From: Desulfovirgula thermocuniculi DSM 16036
GTDB lineage: Bacteria; Bacillota; Desulfotomaculia; Desulfotomaculales; Desulfovirgulaceae
Length of the DNA stretch: 56,963 bases
Assembly (NCBI RefSeq): GCF_000429345.1
Contig: NZ_AUBR01000016.1
Location: forward strand, 1 to 56,963
Reading direction: 5' to 3'
A model generated the notes under the pieces. That model worked only from the letters and a program-made list of their open reading frames with translations. It was not told where the DNA came from and did not search any database. Shown here piece after piece: positions 8,159 through 17,663 of the stretch. Numbering within the stretch: the first letter of the stretch is position 1; each line of letters opens with the position of its first letter. The position numbers and the translations under genes were made by a program.

Positions 8159-10052
8159 GCACCCGCTTGTCCCCCACCCGCCTGGTGACCCTCTCCCGGT
8201 CGAGGTATTCCAGCAGGGGGAGGGCATACTTGCGCGAGGTCTGCAGGAGGTCCCTGGCCTCCCCTACGGTAATTTCTCCTCTTTCCTGCAGGTATTTCAC
8301 CACGGCCTGTCGCGCCAGATCCAGGCAAGCGGCGTGAAAGTAAAGGCCCTCGCCTATTTTCACCAGGATGCCCTTTTTTTGCATGTATTGCAGGACTTCC
8401 TGTGCCGCGGATTCGGCCAGCCCTACCGTCTGGCAGGCCTCCTCCCAGGCGGGGGGCTGGAATTTTCTCTCCCGGTAGAGGTTGGAAAGGGCATCTATTT
8501 GTTCCTGCTGGGCAGGAGTGGGTGACGGGGCAAAGCCTGCCAGGGCCACCTCCTGGGCGGAAACCCTCAGCAGACCGTCCTCTTCCATGGCCAGCAGGAG
8601 GTGGTGAAACTGCTTGCTGTTCAGGTGGGGAAACAGCCGAGAGCGCAGCTCTTCCTTGGGCAGCCCCTCCCGCAGGGGGAATTCCCGGTGATAATCCTCC
8701 AGCAGCCGCTTTACCTTCGCGGCCCAGCCTTCATAAACTTCCCGTGCGAGGAAATAGGCCTGGTTGTCTACCGCAATGCGGCGGGCCAGGCCTTTTCCGG
8801 CCAGCGATTCCAGAGAGTGCTGCGCCGCCTCCCCGGCCATCCCTATAACCTGCGCCAGCTCCACAGGGGTGTAAAGGGCAGGGCGGCTTTGCAGCTGGCA
8901 GAGGACTTGCTCCTCCGGCGACCCCCTTTCCTTGGTTAGAAGGGCGGCTATTACCTGCGGGCGCAGCCGCCGGTGCTTGGGGGCGACGGGGTCGATGACC
9001 TGGCCGCCCCCGATGGTGCGCATGGGCGAGAGGGAGCGGATGACAAAGCGGTCCCCGCGCACGGCCACGGTGGGTTCCCTTAGTTCCAGCTGGGCCAGAG
9101 CCGTTTCGCCCGGTGCCAGCTCTTCTCGGTCGAGCAGCACCACCCGGCAGATTATCTCCGCCGTCCCCAGGTGCAGGCGTGCCTGGGCGCGGTTCTTGAG
9201 CGCTCCCGCCGTTTTGAGCAGGTAGAGGCGCACGTCCAGGCGGTAGGAGGGCGCGAGGCTGCCCGGGGTGGCCAGCACGGAGCCCCGGGAGATTTCGCTT
9301 ACCTCCACCCCGCTCAGGTTCACGGCCACCCGCTGGCCGGCCCTGGCCTCACTCACTTTCCTGCCGTGTACTTGCAGGGTGCGTGCCCGAGTGCTGGTGC
9401 CCTGGGGCATGATTACCAGGGGGTCGCCGGGGCGGAGAATGCCGCTCCAGAGTGTCCCCGTGGCTACCGTGCCAAAGCCGGTGATGGAGAACACGCGGTC
9501 CACCGGCAGGCGCACGCTGCCGCTGGTAGGCCGCGGGGGCACTTCCCCCGCCACGCGGTCGATGGCCGCCAGGAGGTCGCCGAGTCCCTGGCCGGTTATG
9601 CTGGAGACTTCTATCACGGGGGCTCCCCGCAGGATGGTTTCATTTAAAAACTCGTTGACCTCTTCCTTTACCAGTTCCAGCCATTCCCTGTCCACCAGGT
9701 CCACTTTGGTGAGCGCTACTACTCCCCGCGGTATCTGCAGGAGGTTGATGATGTCCACATGCTCCCTTGTCTGGGGCATGACTCCTTCGTCGGCGGCAAT
9801 GACCAGCAGCACCATGTCAATGCCCCCCACCCCCGCCAGCATGTTTTTAATGAACCTCTCGTGGCCGGGCACGTCCACGATGCTGGCCGAGCGGCCGCTG
9901 GGGAGCTTCAAGGGAGCAAAGCCCAGCTCGATGGAGATGCCCCTCTCCTTTTCTTCTTTCAGGCGGTCCGTGTCCACCCCGGTAAGGGCCTTGACCAGCA
10001 TGGTTTTGCCGTGGTCCACGTGGCCCGCAGTACCGATCACCAGGTGCTCCAC
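8148..10052 (-). CDS. selB: Selenocysteine-specific elongation factor SelB
   Basis: A 634-residue translation factor that delivers Sec-tRNA to UGA codons. The GTPase domain has GHVDHGKT at about 10-17 and DVPGHE near 60. EF-Tu-like domains 2 and 3 follow, then C-terminal winged helices (for example the region around YLQERGEITVGEARDLLQ) that bind the SECIS hairpin. The GTG at 10052 is chosen because MEHLVIGTAGHVDHG is the family N-terminus and GGGGAGGAG precedes it; it begins one base after the selA stop. No tRNA-Sec gene and no obvious selenoprotein are in the window. Confidence 0.95.
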   Translation of the reverse strand: MEHLVIGTAGHVDHGKTMLVKALTGVDTDRLKEEKERGISIELGFAPLKLPSGRSASIVDVPGHERFIKNMLAGVGGIDMVLLVIAADEGVMPQTREHVDIINLLQIPRGVVALTKVDLVDREWLELVKEEVNEFLNETILRGAPVIEVSSITGQGLGDLLAAIDRVAGEVPPRPTSGSVRLPVDRVFSITGFGTVATGTLWSGILRPGDPLVIMPQGTSTRARTLQVHGRKVSEARAGQRVAVNLSGVEVSEISRGSVLATPGSLAPSYRLDVRLYLLKTAGALKNRAQARLHLGTAEIICRVVLLDREELAPGETALAQLELREPTVAVRGDRFVIRSLSPMRTIGGGQVIDPVAPKHRRLRPQVIAALLTKERGSPEEQVLCQLQSRPALYTPVELAQVIGMAGEAAQHSLESLAGKGLARRIAVDNQAYFLAREVYEGWAAKVKRLLEDYHREFPLREGLPKEELRSRLFPHLNSKQFHHLLLAMEEDGLLRVSAQEVALAGFAPSPTPAQQEQIDALSNLYRERKFQPPAWEEACQTVGLAESAAQEVLQYMQKKGILVKIGEGLYFHAACLDLARQAVVKYLQERGEITVGEARDLLQTSRKYALPLLEYLDRERVTRRVGDKRVLRA

Positions 10053-10053
10053 T

Positions 10054-11472
10054 TCATGACTCCTCCCCGCCAAGGACGGCCTTGACCAGGGCCTTTAAAA
10101 GGTCTTCCTCTTCTTCCGGCAGCACGGTGCGCAGGTCCAGCACCAGCCTGTCTTCCTGGAGCCTTCCCATGACCGCCGGTTCCCCGCCGCGCAACCTCTG
10201 CGCCAGCTCGGAAACGCTCATCGCCCGGGGCCTGATGGTAACCGCCGCCGAGGGAATCTCCGCGGTGGGCATAGCTCCTCCTCCCACCTGAGAAAAGGTT
10301 GCCTCCACCTCCACCAGCGCTTTTCCCGCAAGCATCCCGCGGAGGCGGCGCGCTGCGGCCTCCGCCCTCTCCGCAATTTCTGACCTGGGGGCGGTGAGCA
10401 TGCGCAGCGCGGGTACCTTGGCCAGGGCCTTTTGCGGCTCCAGGTAAAGCCGCAGGGTGGCTTCCAGGGCGGCAACGGTTAATTTGTCCACGCGCAGGGC
10501 TCTGGTCAGCGGGTTTTTCCTCATCATTTCAATGTACTGGCGCCTTCCCACGATGATGCCGGCCTGCGGCCCACCCAGGAGCTTGTCGCCGGAAAAGGTT
10601 ACCACGTCCGCCCCTGCGGCCACCGTTTCCTGCACCGTGGGCTCATGGGGCAACCCGAGGGCGCTCAGGTCCACCAGCGAGCCGCTTCCCAGGTCGCTCA
10701 TCACCGGCAGGTTGTACTCCCTGCCCAGGGATACCAGCTCGGCTACCGTAATCTCGCGCACGAACCCCACCAGGCGGTAGTTGCTGGTGTGCACGTGCAA
10801 GAGGAGGGCCGTTTGGGGGCCGATGGCCCGCCGGTAATCCTGGGGGTAGGTCTTGTTGGTGGTGCCTACCTCCACCAGGATGGCCCCGCTCTGGGCCATT
10901 ACGTCCGGGATGCGGAATGATCCTCCGATCTCCACCAGCTGGCCGCGGGAGACGATTACCTCCCGCCCGCGGGCCAGGGTGCTCAGGGCCAGGAGCACCG
11001 CCCCGGCGTTGTTGTTCACCACCATGGCCGCTTCCGCCCCGGTGAGCCCGGTGAGGAGTTCCTCCAGGTGCACGTAGCGGGAGCCCCTCTTCCCGCTGGC
11101 CAGGTCCAGCTCTAGGTTGGAGTAGCCGCTGGCGGCCATGTGCACGGCCTCCTGCGCTTCCCCGGCCAGGACCGCCCGTCCCAGATTGGTATGGAGTACC
11201 ACTCCGGTGGCATTAATGACCCGCCTCAGCCGGGGGCGCAGGCTCCTTTTCACTTCTTCCCGCACCTCTTTGACGATCCTTGAGGTTATGGACTCCCGCC
11301 TGCCTTCAGGCGCATTACCTTCCATAATGCTTCGGCGCCAGCGATCCAGCACCTCCCGGACGGCCTGCACCACTATCCCGCGCGGCGCAAAGTCCAGCAG
11401 AGCGGCCACCTCGGGAGCGCGGAGGACCTCGTCCACCGCCGGCAGCTGGCGCAGCATTTCCCTGGCCACCAT
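10054..11472 (-). CDS. selA: L-seryl-tRNA(Sec) selenium transferase SelA
   Basis: A 472-residue PLP enzyme that converts Ser-tRNA(Sec) to Sec-tRNA(Sec) using selenophosphate. The N-terminal helical domain begins [12 protein letters not shown]. The core shows [20 protein letters not shown] and the PLP-lysine motif [12 protein letters not shown] with Lys at about 297. It lies 70 bp after mqnC on the same strand and is translationally coupled to selB, so selAB may be partly read from the menaquinone operon. Confidence 0.96.
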   Translation of the reverse strand: MVAREMLRQLPAVDEVLRAPEVAALLDFAPRGIVVQAVREVLDRWRRSIMEGNAPEGRRESITSRIVKEVREEVKRSLRPRLRRVINATGVVLHTNLGRAVLAGEAQEAVHMAASGYSNLELDLASGKRGSRYVHLEELLTGLTGAEAAMVVNNNAGAVLLALSTLARGREVIVSRGQLVEIGGSFRIPDVMAQSGAILVEVGTTNKTYPQDYRRAIGPQTALLLHVHTSNYRLVGFVREITVAELVSLGREYNLPVMSDLGSGSLVDLSALGLPHEPTVQETVAAGADVVTFSGDKLLGGPQAGIIVGRRQYIEMMRKNPLTRALRVDKLTVAALEATLRLYLEPQKALAKVPALRMLTAPRSEIAERAEAAARRLRGMLAGKALVEVEATFSQVGGGAMPTAEIPSAAVTIRPRAMSVSELAQRLRGGEPAVMGRLQEDRLVLDLRTVLPEEEEDLLKALVKAVLGGEES

Positions 11473-11542
11473 CTTTAAAAACCCAGCCTCCAGTAAAGCT
11501 TGATAATAATTGGAGCGACAACGGGAAGGCCCGCGCTTCCGG

Positions 11543-12610
11543 CTAGTATTCCCTGAGGACCTCGTATGAGGTGCTGCGCTGGGCGGGTATGAACCCCGCT
11601 TCCCGAATGCAGCGGAGGATTTCCTCCAGGGGAACGCGGTAGCAGGCCCCGGCTGCTCGCACCACGTTTTCTTCCAGCATGGTGCTGCCGAAATCGTTGG
11701 CCCCGAAGAAGAGGGCCACCTGGGCCACCTTTGCCCCCTGGGTGACCCAGGAAACCTGTATATTGGGAACGTTATCCAGCACCAGCCGTGAGACGGCCAG
11801 GGTGCGCAGGTAGTCCAGGCTGCCGGTTTCCTCGCCCCCCAGGGCGGTGTGGCGCGGCTGGTAACTCCAGGGGATGAAGGCGGTAAAGCCGCCCGTCTCG
11901 TCCTGGAGGTCGCGCACCCTGACCAGGTGCAGGACGCGCTCCTCGGGGGTTTCCAGGTGCCCGAACATCATCGTGGCGGTGGTTTTGAGCCCCAGCAGGT
12001 GGGCCTCGCGCATGACCTCCACCCACTGGCGCCAGGAAATCTTGTGCGGGCTGATGAGCCGCCTTACTCTGTCCACCAGGATTTCGGCTCCCCCGCCGGG
12101 GATGGAGTCCAGGCCGGCTGCTTTTAGCCGCACCAAGACCTCTCTGACGGTCAGCCCGGACCGGCGGGCCATATGCACTATTTCCGGGGGCGAGAAGCAG
12201 TGGAGGTGAATGTTGTAGCGCTCTTTGATGGAGCGCAGGAGATCCAGGTAGTAATCCAGCCCCAGGTCGGGGTGCAGCCCGCCCTGAATGAGCAGCGACG
12301 TGCCACCTGCGCGGATGGTTTCCTCAATCTTGGCAAAAAGCTCTTCCCTGCTTAAAACGTAGGCCCCGGGGTCGCCGGGGCGGCGGTAGTAAGCGCAGAA
12401 CCGGCAGCCGCAGACGCACACGTTGGTGTAGTTTATGTTGCGGTCGATAACAAAGGTTACCCGGCGGTGCGGGTGCAGGCGGCGGCGCACCGCGTCGGCT
12501 GCCTTCCCCAGCGCGTGGATGTCCGCGTATTTTAAAAGCGCTACCCCTTCCTCTAAAGACAGCCTCTCCCCGGCGGCGGCTTTGGCCAGCGCGGCTGCTA
12601 CTTCCCGCAC
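11543..12610 (-). CDS. mqnC: Cyclic dehypoxanthinyl futalosine synthase MqnC
   Basis: A 355-residue radical SAM enzyme of the futalosine menaquinone route that cyclises dehypoxanthine futalosine. The CX3CX2C cluster motif (CVCGC..C within [13 protein letters not shown]) follows [23 protein letters not shown] and [12 protein letters not shown] are typical of the MqnC/MqnE family. The start is a GTG at 12610, three bases after the mqnA stop, behind GGGGGGAATAGGG. The gene before it makes its pathway precursor, confirming the role. Confidence 0.95.
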   Translation of the reverse strand: MREVAAALAKAAAGERLSLEEGVALLKYADIHALGKAADAVRRRLHPHRRVTFVIDRNINYTNVCVCGCRFCAYYRRPGDPGAYVLSREELFAKIEETIRAGGTSLLIQGGLHPDLGLDYYLDLLRSIKERYNIHLHCFSPPEIVHMARRSGLTVREVLVRLKAAGLDSIPGGGAEILVDRVRRLISPHKISWRQWVEVMREAHLLGLKTTATMMFGHLETPEERVLHLVRVRDLQDETGGFTAFIPWSYQPRHTALGGEETGSLDYLRTLAVSRLVLDNVPNIQVSWVTQGAKVAQVALFFGANDFGSTMLEENVVRAAGACYRVPLEEILRCIREAGFIPAQRSTSYEVLREY

Positions 12611-12613
12611 GCC

Positions 12614-13453
12614 CTATTCCCCCCAGATGTTTAGCTTGACCCTCTCTTCAATGAGGCCGCTCTTGTAGGCGTAATCGTAATAAAGCAGGAGCCCCCGGCG
12701 GTAGCTTTCGTCAAAGCGGTAGTGGATTACCCGGAAGTAATCGTTGAGCATGGCCGGGGGCAGGCCCGTCTGCCGGTGGGCTTTGTTAACCACCGCCGGG
12801 AGGCTTTCCATCCCCGCCTGCCAGGAGTTTAAAAGGGTCCTGGCCAGCAGGGCGGTTTCCTGGGGAAAGGCCTCGGCAAATTCCCTGCGCACCGCCCACA
12901 CGGCAAAGACCATTTTTTCGCCGGTAAAGTCCTTCCAGGCCTGGCCCAGGTCGGTAACCACCAGCGGTATGCCTTCGCGCGCTACCCGGTGGTGGGCAAT
13001 CATGGCCTCATCTCCAATGAGCAGGGCGGCGTCTCCTTCTTTGAGCATCTCCGCAAGGCCGCCGCTGGCAGGGCGAAACTCGGCTTCCACGTGATAGTAG
13101 TGCTCAAAGAGCACGCGCAGGAGGGCCACCGAGGTTGCCGAGGCGGTGGTCACGCAAACGGTCCTGTTTTCCAGCTCGGTAACCGGCAGGCGGCTGAAGA
13201 GCAGCACGCTCGCCACCCTCCCGTCGGCGGCTATGGAGAGGTGGGGCAGGATGAGGCACTCACCGGGGTGCCGCGCGTACTCGATGCTCGAGAGGGGCGT
13301 GCAGTGAAGGCCCCCTTCCCAAAAGAGGCGGTTTAAAAAAGTAGGGGTACCCTTAACCAGCTCTCCGTCCAAGGGCAGCAGGCCCTCTTCCAGAGCGTAG
13401 TAAACCGGGAGGCAGTTAAGGGAGTTTATCCGTCCCAGGCGCAGCTTGGTCAT
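12614..13453 (-). CDS. mqnA: Chorismate dehydratase MqnA
   Basis: A 279-residue periplasmic-binding-protein-fold enzyme that dehydrates chorismate to 3-enolpyruvoylbenzoate, the first step of the futalosine pathway. LGRINSLNCLPVYYAL, CTPLSSIEYARHP and ALLIGDEAM are characteristic. It overlaps the mqnE stop by 4 bp and ends just before mqnC. All members of the cluster lie on the minus strand with overlaps or very short gaps, so they are one operon. Confidence 0.93.
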   Translation of the reverse strand: MTKLRLGRINSLNCLPVYYALEEGLLPLDGELVKGTPTFLNRLFWEGGLHCTPLSSIEYARHPGECLILPHLSIAADGRVASVLLFSRLPVTELENRTVCVTTASATSVALLRVLFEHYYHVEAEFRPASGGLAEMLKEGDAALLIGDEAMIAHHRVAREGIPLVVTDLGQAWKDFTGEKMVFAVWAVRREFAEAFPQETALLARTLLNSWQAGMESLPAVVNKAHRQTGLPPAMLNDYFRVIHYRFDESYRRGLLLYYDYAYKSGLIEERVKLNIWGE

Positions 13454-14556
13454 GCCCTTTCCTCCCAGATGACGTTGTAGAGGGTATCCCGCTCCACCGG
13501 TATGCGACCTGCTTCCCGGATCATTTTAACCAGTTTCTCCCTGGGCATGTACTGTTCCGTCTCCGCTCCGGCATCGTGGGCAATCTTTTCCTCCACCACC
13601 GTGCCGTCCAGGTCGTCGACGCCAAAGGAAAGGGCGATCTGGGCCAGCTTGGGCCCGATCATGATCCAGAAGGCCTTGATGTGGTCAAAGTTGTCCAGGA
13701 GGAGGCGCGCTACGGCCAGCACCTTGAGGTCCTCGTAGCCGGTGGGGCCGGTGATGCCCATTGCTTCCAAGGCGGTGTTTTTGGGGTGAAAGGCCAGGGG
13801 GATAAAAGCCATAAATCCTCCGGTGCGGTCCTGGAGGTCCCGCAGGCGGAGCAGGTGGTCCACCCGCTCTTCGTAGGTTTCAATGTGCCCGTAGAGCATG
13901 GTGGCGTTGGTGCGCATACCCAGGCGGTGGGCGGTCTCGTGGATCTCGAGCCAGCGTTCCCCGCTGATCTTGCGCGGGCAGATAACCTGGCGGACCCGCG
14001 GGGCAAATATTTCCGCTCCCCCGCCGGGAAGGGAGTCCAGCCCGGCCTCCATGAGCAGCCGCAGGGTCTCCTCCACGGAAAGGCCGCTGGTACGGGCCAG
14101 GTAGTCCACCTCCACGGCGGTAAAGGCCTGGATGACTACCCCCGGCAGGGCACGGCGCACGCGGCGCAGCATCTCCAGGAAGTAGTCAAGCCCCAGGGAG
14201 CTGTTGAGCCCGCCCACAATGTGTATTTCCGTGACGCCCTTCCCCCGGCACTCTAAGGCCTTGGCCTCGATCTCGTCTAAGGAAAGGGTGTATGCTCCGG
14301 GGTCTTGTGCATCCCTGCCGAAGGCGCACAGGGGGCAGCGGTTGATGCATATGTTGGTATGGTTGATGTGGCGGTTGACGATAAAATAAGCCCGATTGCC
14401 GTTTTTTCTTTGCCGCACCAGGTCGGCCAGGTGGCCGATGGTCAGCAGGTCGCGGGACTGGAAGAGGCGCACGCCGTCTGCAAAGCCCAGGCGTTCCCCT
14501 GCGTATACTTTGGCGGCAATGTCCTTGAGCTCGCTGCTTACGTAAAACTCTTTCAT
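13450..14556 (-). CDS. mqnE: Aminofutalosine synthase MqnE
   Basis: A 368-residue radical SAM enzyme joining 3-enolpyruvoylbenzoate with SAM-derived adenosyl radical to give aminofutalosine. The cluster motif CINRCPLC follows RHINHTNI. EIHIVGGLNSSLGLDYF and AGLDSLPGGGAEIF follow. It is paralogous to MqnC; the pairing of both with MqnA is diagnostic of the pathway. Aminofutalosine implies a downstream nucleosidase/deaminase (MqnB/MTAN) not present here. Confidence 0.94.
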   Translation of the reverse strand: MKEFYVSSELKDIAAKVYAGERLGFADGVRLFQSRDLLTIGHLADLVRQRKNGNRAYFIVNRHINHTNICINRCPLCAFGRDAQDPGAYTLSLDEIEAKALECRGKGVTEIHIVGGLNSSLGLDYFLEMLRRVRRALPGVVIQAFTAVEVDYLARTSGLSVEETLRLLMEAGLDSLPGGGAEIFAPRVRQVICPRKISGERWLEIHETAHRLGMRTNATMLYGHIETYEERVDHLLRLRDLQDRTGGFMAFIPLAFHPKNTALEAMGITGPTGYEDLKVLAVARLLLDNFDHIKAFWIMIGPKLAQIALSFGVDDLDGTVVEEKIAHDAGAETEQYMPREKLVKMIREAGRIPVERDTLYNVIWEERA

Positions 14557-14587
14557 TTTTAACAGACCATCCCGTCCCTAAGATAGC

Positions 14588-15469
14588 TTACTTGAAGACC
14601 GGTAGCGGAAAGAGAACGTCTAGAAGCGTAAAGACAAAGACCACCACGCTGAGCGTGCCGTTGAGGTTAAAAAAGGCCACCCCGCTTTTGGAAAGATCCC
14701 GCGGGGAAACCAACCTGTGCTGCTTGTAAAGCAGGTAGAGGGCAATTAGCAGGCCGGTTAAGTAGAAAAGCCCCAGCTTGAGGGCTGCGGCGAGGGCTCC
14801 CAGAAAAACGGCGGCCAGAAAATGAAAAAAAGAGGATACAGATAGAGCCCTGGCCAGCCCGAAGCGGGCGGGGATGGAGTGAAGGCCGTAGGAGCGGTCG
14901 AACTCGTAATCGCTGCAGGCGTAGATGATATCAAAGCCGGCCACCCAGAAGAGAACCCCCAGCCCCAGCAAAACGGCGGCGGGGTCGAGGCGGTTGGCTA
15001 TGGCCACCCAGGCTCCCGCCGGGGCCAGCCCCAGGGCCAGGCCCAGAAAGAGGTGGCATGTCCAGGTAAAGCGCTTGGTATAGGGGTAAAAGGAGAGTAC
15101 GGCCACCGCCACGGGGGAAAGCTTGAAGGCCAGGGGGCTCAGCTGGTAGGCGGCCAGCAGTAAAAGCCCGAAAGAGAGGATTACGGCCAGCCAGACTTCC
15201 CTTACCGAAATGAGGCCCCGGGGAAGCGCCCGGTTGGCGGTGCGGGGGTTGAGCGCGTCAATGTGCCGGTCAATTAACCGGTTAAGGCTCATGGCTGCCG
15301 TCCGGGCCCCCACCATGGCCAGGGTGATCCACAGGAGGCTGCCGGCCTCGGGCACTTTTTTTTCCACCAGCAAAGCGCTGGTGTAGGCAAAAGGGAGGGC
15401 AAAAATGGTGTGCTCGAACTTAATCATTTCCAGGAAAATCCTTGTCTTGTAGACCACCCTAGAAACCAT
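14588..15469 (-). CDS. ubiA: UbiA-family prenyltransferase (menaquinone, MqnP-type)
   Basis: A 293-residue integral membrane prenyltransferase with about eight hydrophobic segments. The first Asp-rich motif is NRLIDRHIDALNPRT and the second is DYEFDRSYGLHSIPARFG, as in 4-hydroxybenzoate-type UbiA enzymes. In the futalosine route such a protein attaches the polyprenyl tail to the naphthoate acceptor. It overlaps the 3' end of ubiD by 11 bp, so the two are translationally linked. Confidence 0.9.
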   Translation of the reverse strand: MVSRVVYKTRIFLEMIKFEHTIFALPFAYTSALLVEKKVPEAGSLLWITLAMVGARTAAMSLNRLIDRHIDALNPRTANRALPRGLISVREVWLAVILSFGLLLLAAYQLSPLAFKLSPVAVAVLSFYPYTKRFTWTCHLFLGLALGLAPAGAWVAIANRLDPAAVLLGLGVLFWVAGFDIIYACSDYEFDRSYGLHSIPARFGLARALSVSSFFHFLAAVFLGALAAALKLGLFYLTGLLIALYLLYKQHRLVSPRDLSKSGVAFFNLNGTLSVVVFVFTLLDVLFPLPVFK

Positions 15470-16895
15470 AGCTGCTCCACTTCCTGCTTACCAGCTCTTT
15501 AATTTCTGCGCACATCTCAATTTCCTCCGGCCACTGCCGGGGGTGCCCCTCCGAGGGTCCCTTGGCGGTGGCGTCAATGCCCATCTTGCTGCCGTAATGG
15601 GGCGTGGGCGAAGAGTGGTCCAGGGCATCCAGGGGGCCGTCCACAATGAGGATGTCCCGCCGCGGGTCCACATTGTTAAAGACCTGCCAGAAAACCTCGG
15701 AGAGATCGTGCACGTTTACCTTTTCATCTACTACAATAATTACTTTTGTTAAGGCCATCAAGCCCATTCCCCAGAGGGCGCACATGACTTTTTTTGCCTG
15801 CCCGGGATAGCTTTTCTTAATGGAGACGATGACGCAGTTGTGAAATACCCCCTCAAAGGGCATGTTCATGTCCTTTACCTCGGGCAGCTGCAGGCGGATG
15901 AGGGGCAGGAAGATGCGCTCGGTGGCCTTGCCGAGGTAGGCGTCTTCCATGGGGGGCCTACCCACCACCGTGGCCATATAAATAGGGTGGCGGCGGCGGG
16001 TTATACAGGTAAGGTGAAACACGGGGTAGTAATCCGGCAGGGAATAAAAGCCGGTGTGGTCGCCGAAGGGACCCTCCAGGCGCAGTTCTCTGGGGTCCAC
16101 GTAGCCCTCGAGGACGATCTCGGCGTTGGCGGGGACTTCCAGGTCCACCGTTTCGCACCTGACCATCTCCACCGGTTCCTTGCGCAAAAAACCGGCCAGC
16201 AGCATCTCGTCAATGCCGTGGGGCAGGGGCGCGGTGGCGGCGTAAACCACCGCCGGGTCGGCGCCAATTACTACGGCCACGGGCATGGGGCCTTCGTACC
16301 GCCTGGCGTGTTCCGCGCCGCCTTTGTGGATGTGCCAGTGCATCCCCGTGGTGCGCTCATCAAAAACCTGCATGCGGTACATGCCCACATTGCGCCGCCC
16401 GGTAACGGGGTCTTTGGTAAAAACAAGGGGAAGGGTGATGAAGGGGCCGCCGTCCTTGGGCCAGCACTTGAGAACGGGCAGCTCGGCCAGGGAAGGGTTG
16501 TCCTTGATGATGACCTCTTTGCAGGGGCCGGTTTTCACCACCCTGGGGAAAAAGGAGGCCAATTGCGCCAGCTTGGGCAGGGCCTTTATTTTCTCCCACA
16601 GCGTGGCGGGCAACGTTTCGGGCATGAAGAGCTCCACCAGCTCTTCCCCGAGGCGGTCGAGGCTTTCCGTTTCCAGGGCCAGGCACATCCGCTCCATGGA
16701 GCCGAAGGTGTTGGTGAGGACGGGAATGTCGTAGCCCCTTACCTTTTCAAAAAGAAGCGCCGGACCCCCGGCCTTGCAGACGCGGTCGGTGATCTCGCTT
16801 ATTTCCAGCTCCGCCTCCACTTCTACGGAGATCCTTTTTAAAAGCCCCCTCTTTTCCAGTACGGCAAGGAAGGCGCGCAGGTCCTTGTAGGCCAT
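15459..16895 (-). CDS. ubiD: UbiD-family menaquinone decarboxylase
   Basis: A 478-residue prenyl-FMN dependent decarboxylase. It shows the UbiD pattern: YKDLRAFLAVLEKRGLLKRI at the N-terminus, MHWHIHKGGAEHARRYEGPMP and EGPFGDHTGFYSLPDYYPVF, with the E-x-x-R-x-x-E type active-site region downstream. In this operon it probably removes the naphthoate carboxylate. UbiX (prenyl-FMN synthase) is not in the window; an LpdD-like gene is at 5.6 kb. Confidence 0.92.
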   Translation of the reverse strand: MAYKDLRAFLAVLEKRGLLKRISVEVEAELEISEITDRVCKAGGPALLFEKVRGYDIPVLTNTFGSMERMCLALETESLDRLGEELVELFMPETLPATLWEKIKALPKLAQLASFFPRVVKTGPCKEVIIKDNPSLAELPVLKCWPKDGGPFITLPLVFTKDPVTGRRNVGMYRMQVFDERTTGMHWHIHKGGAEHARRYEGPMPVAVVIGADPAVVYAATAPLPHGIDEMLLAGFLRKEPVEMVRCETVDLEVPANAEIVLEGYVDPRELRLEGPFGDHTGFYSLPDYYPVFHLTCITRRRHPIYMATVVGRPPMEDAYLGKATERIFLPLIRLQLPEVKDMNMPFEGVFHNCVIVSIKKSYPGQAKKVMCALWGMGLMALTKVIIVVDEKVNVHDLSEVFWQVFNNVDPRRDILIVDGPLDALDHSSPTPHYGSKMGIDATAKGPSEGHPRQWPEEIEMCAEIKELVSRKWSSYGF

Positions 16896-16913
16896 TTACG
16901 GTACCTCCGCCGG

Positions 16914-17639
16914 CTAGGCTACGGTTCCTACATGCACGCTGACAATGCCGCCGGTAAGCTCGTAAAACTTTACGTCATGAAGGCCTGCCTTCCTGAAGAT
17001 CTCCCCCAGTTCCCTCTGGTGGGGAAAGTCCTTCAAGGAGCGGGGCAGGTAGCTGTAGGGGCCGCCCTGGCCCGCCCACAGGCGCCCCAGGAGGGGAACC
17101 AGGTAATTGAAATAGAGGTAATATAGCTGCTTGAAGACGGGTAGGTCGGGCTTGGAAAGCTCCAGGGAAACCACCTTGCCGCCGGGCTTCACTACCCTGG
17201 CCATTTCGGCAATGGTGCGGTAAATGTCCGGCACGTTGCGCAGGGCAAAGCCAATGGTGGCGCAGTCAAAGGTGTTGTCCGGGAAGGGGAGGTCCACGGC
17301 GTTGCCGTAAACCAGCGTTACCTGCCGGGCGTAAGGGGTTTTGCCGATGTTTTCCCTGGCCCGCTCCAGCATTTTTTCGCAGAAATCCACGCCCACCACG
17401 CCCCCCCGTGGGCCCGCCAGGCGCGCCAGCTCGAGGGTGAGCATACCGGTGCCGCAGCAGACGTCCAGGCCCCTTCCTCCCGGCTGCAGGCCCGTTTGCG
17501 CGGCGGCAAAGCGGCGCCAGTATTTGTCCCGGTTGAAGCTTAAAATGGTGTTCAGGAGGTCGTAGCGGTGGGCTATCGAGGAAAAAAGGGCGTGCACGTA
17601 TTCTTCTTTGCTGCTGTAGGGGGAAGGAACGGTGGCCAT
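16914..17639 (-). CDS. menG: Demethylmenaquinone methyltransferase
   Basis: A 241-residue class I SAM methyltransferase catalysing the last step of menaquinone synthesis. The UbiE/MenG signatures are present: IAHRYDLLNTILSFNRDKYWRR near the N-terminus, SAM motif DVCCGTGMLTLEL, and the NVPDIYRTIAEMARVVKPGG region. It precedes ubiD by 18 bp in the leftward operon. Confidence 0.94.
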   Translation of the reverse strand: MATVPSPYSSKEEYVHALFSSIAHRYDLLNTILSFNRDKYWRRFAAAQTGLQPGGRGLDVCCGTGMLTLELARLAGPRGGVVGVDFCEKMLERARENIGKTPYARQVTLVYGNAVDLPFPDNTFDCATIGFALRNVPDIYRTIAEMARVVKPGGKVVSLELSKPDLPVFKQLYYLYFNYLVPLLGRLWAGQGGPYSYLPRSLKDFPHQRELGEIFRKAGLHDVKFYELTGGIVSVHVGTVA

Positions 17640-17663
17640 ATGGTTACTCTCCTCCGGGCAGGG

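Noticed and set aside
15840-16841. Plus-strand open frame of 333 codons
   Set aside because: It is the antisense shadow of ubiD; the minus-strand UbiD has full family motifs and this frame has none.
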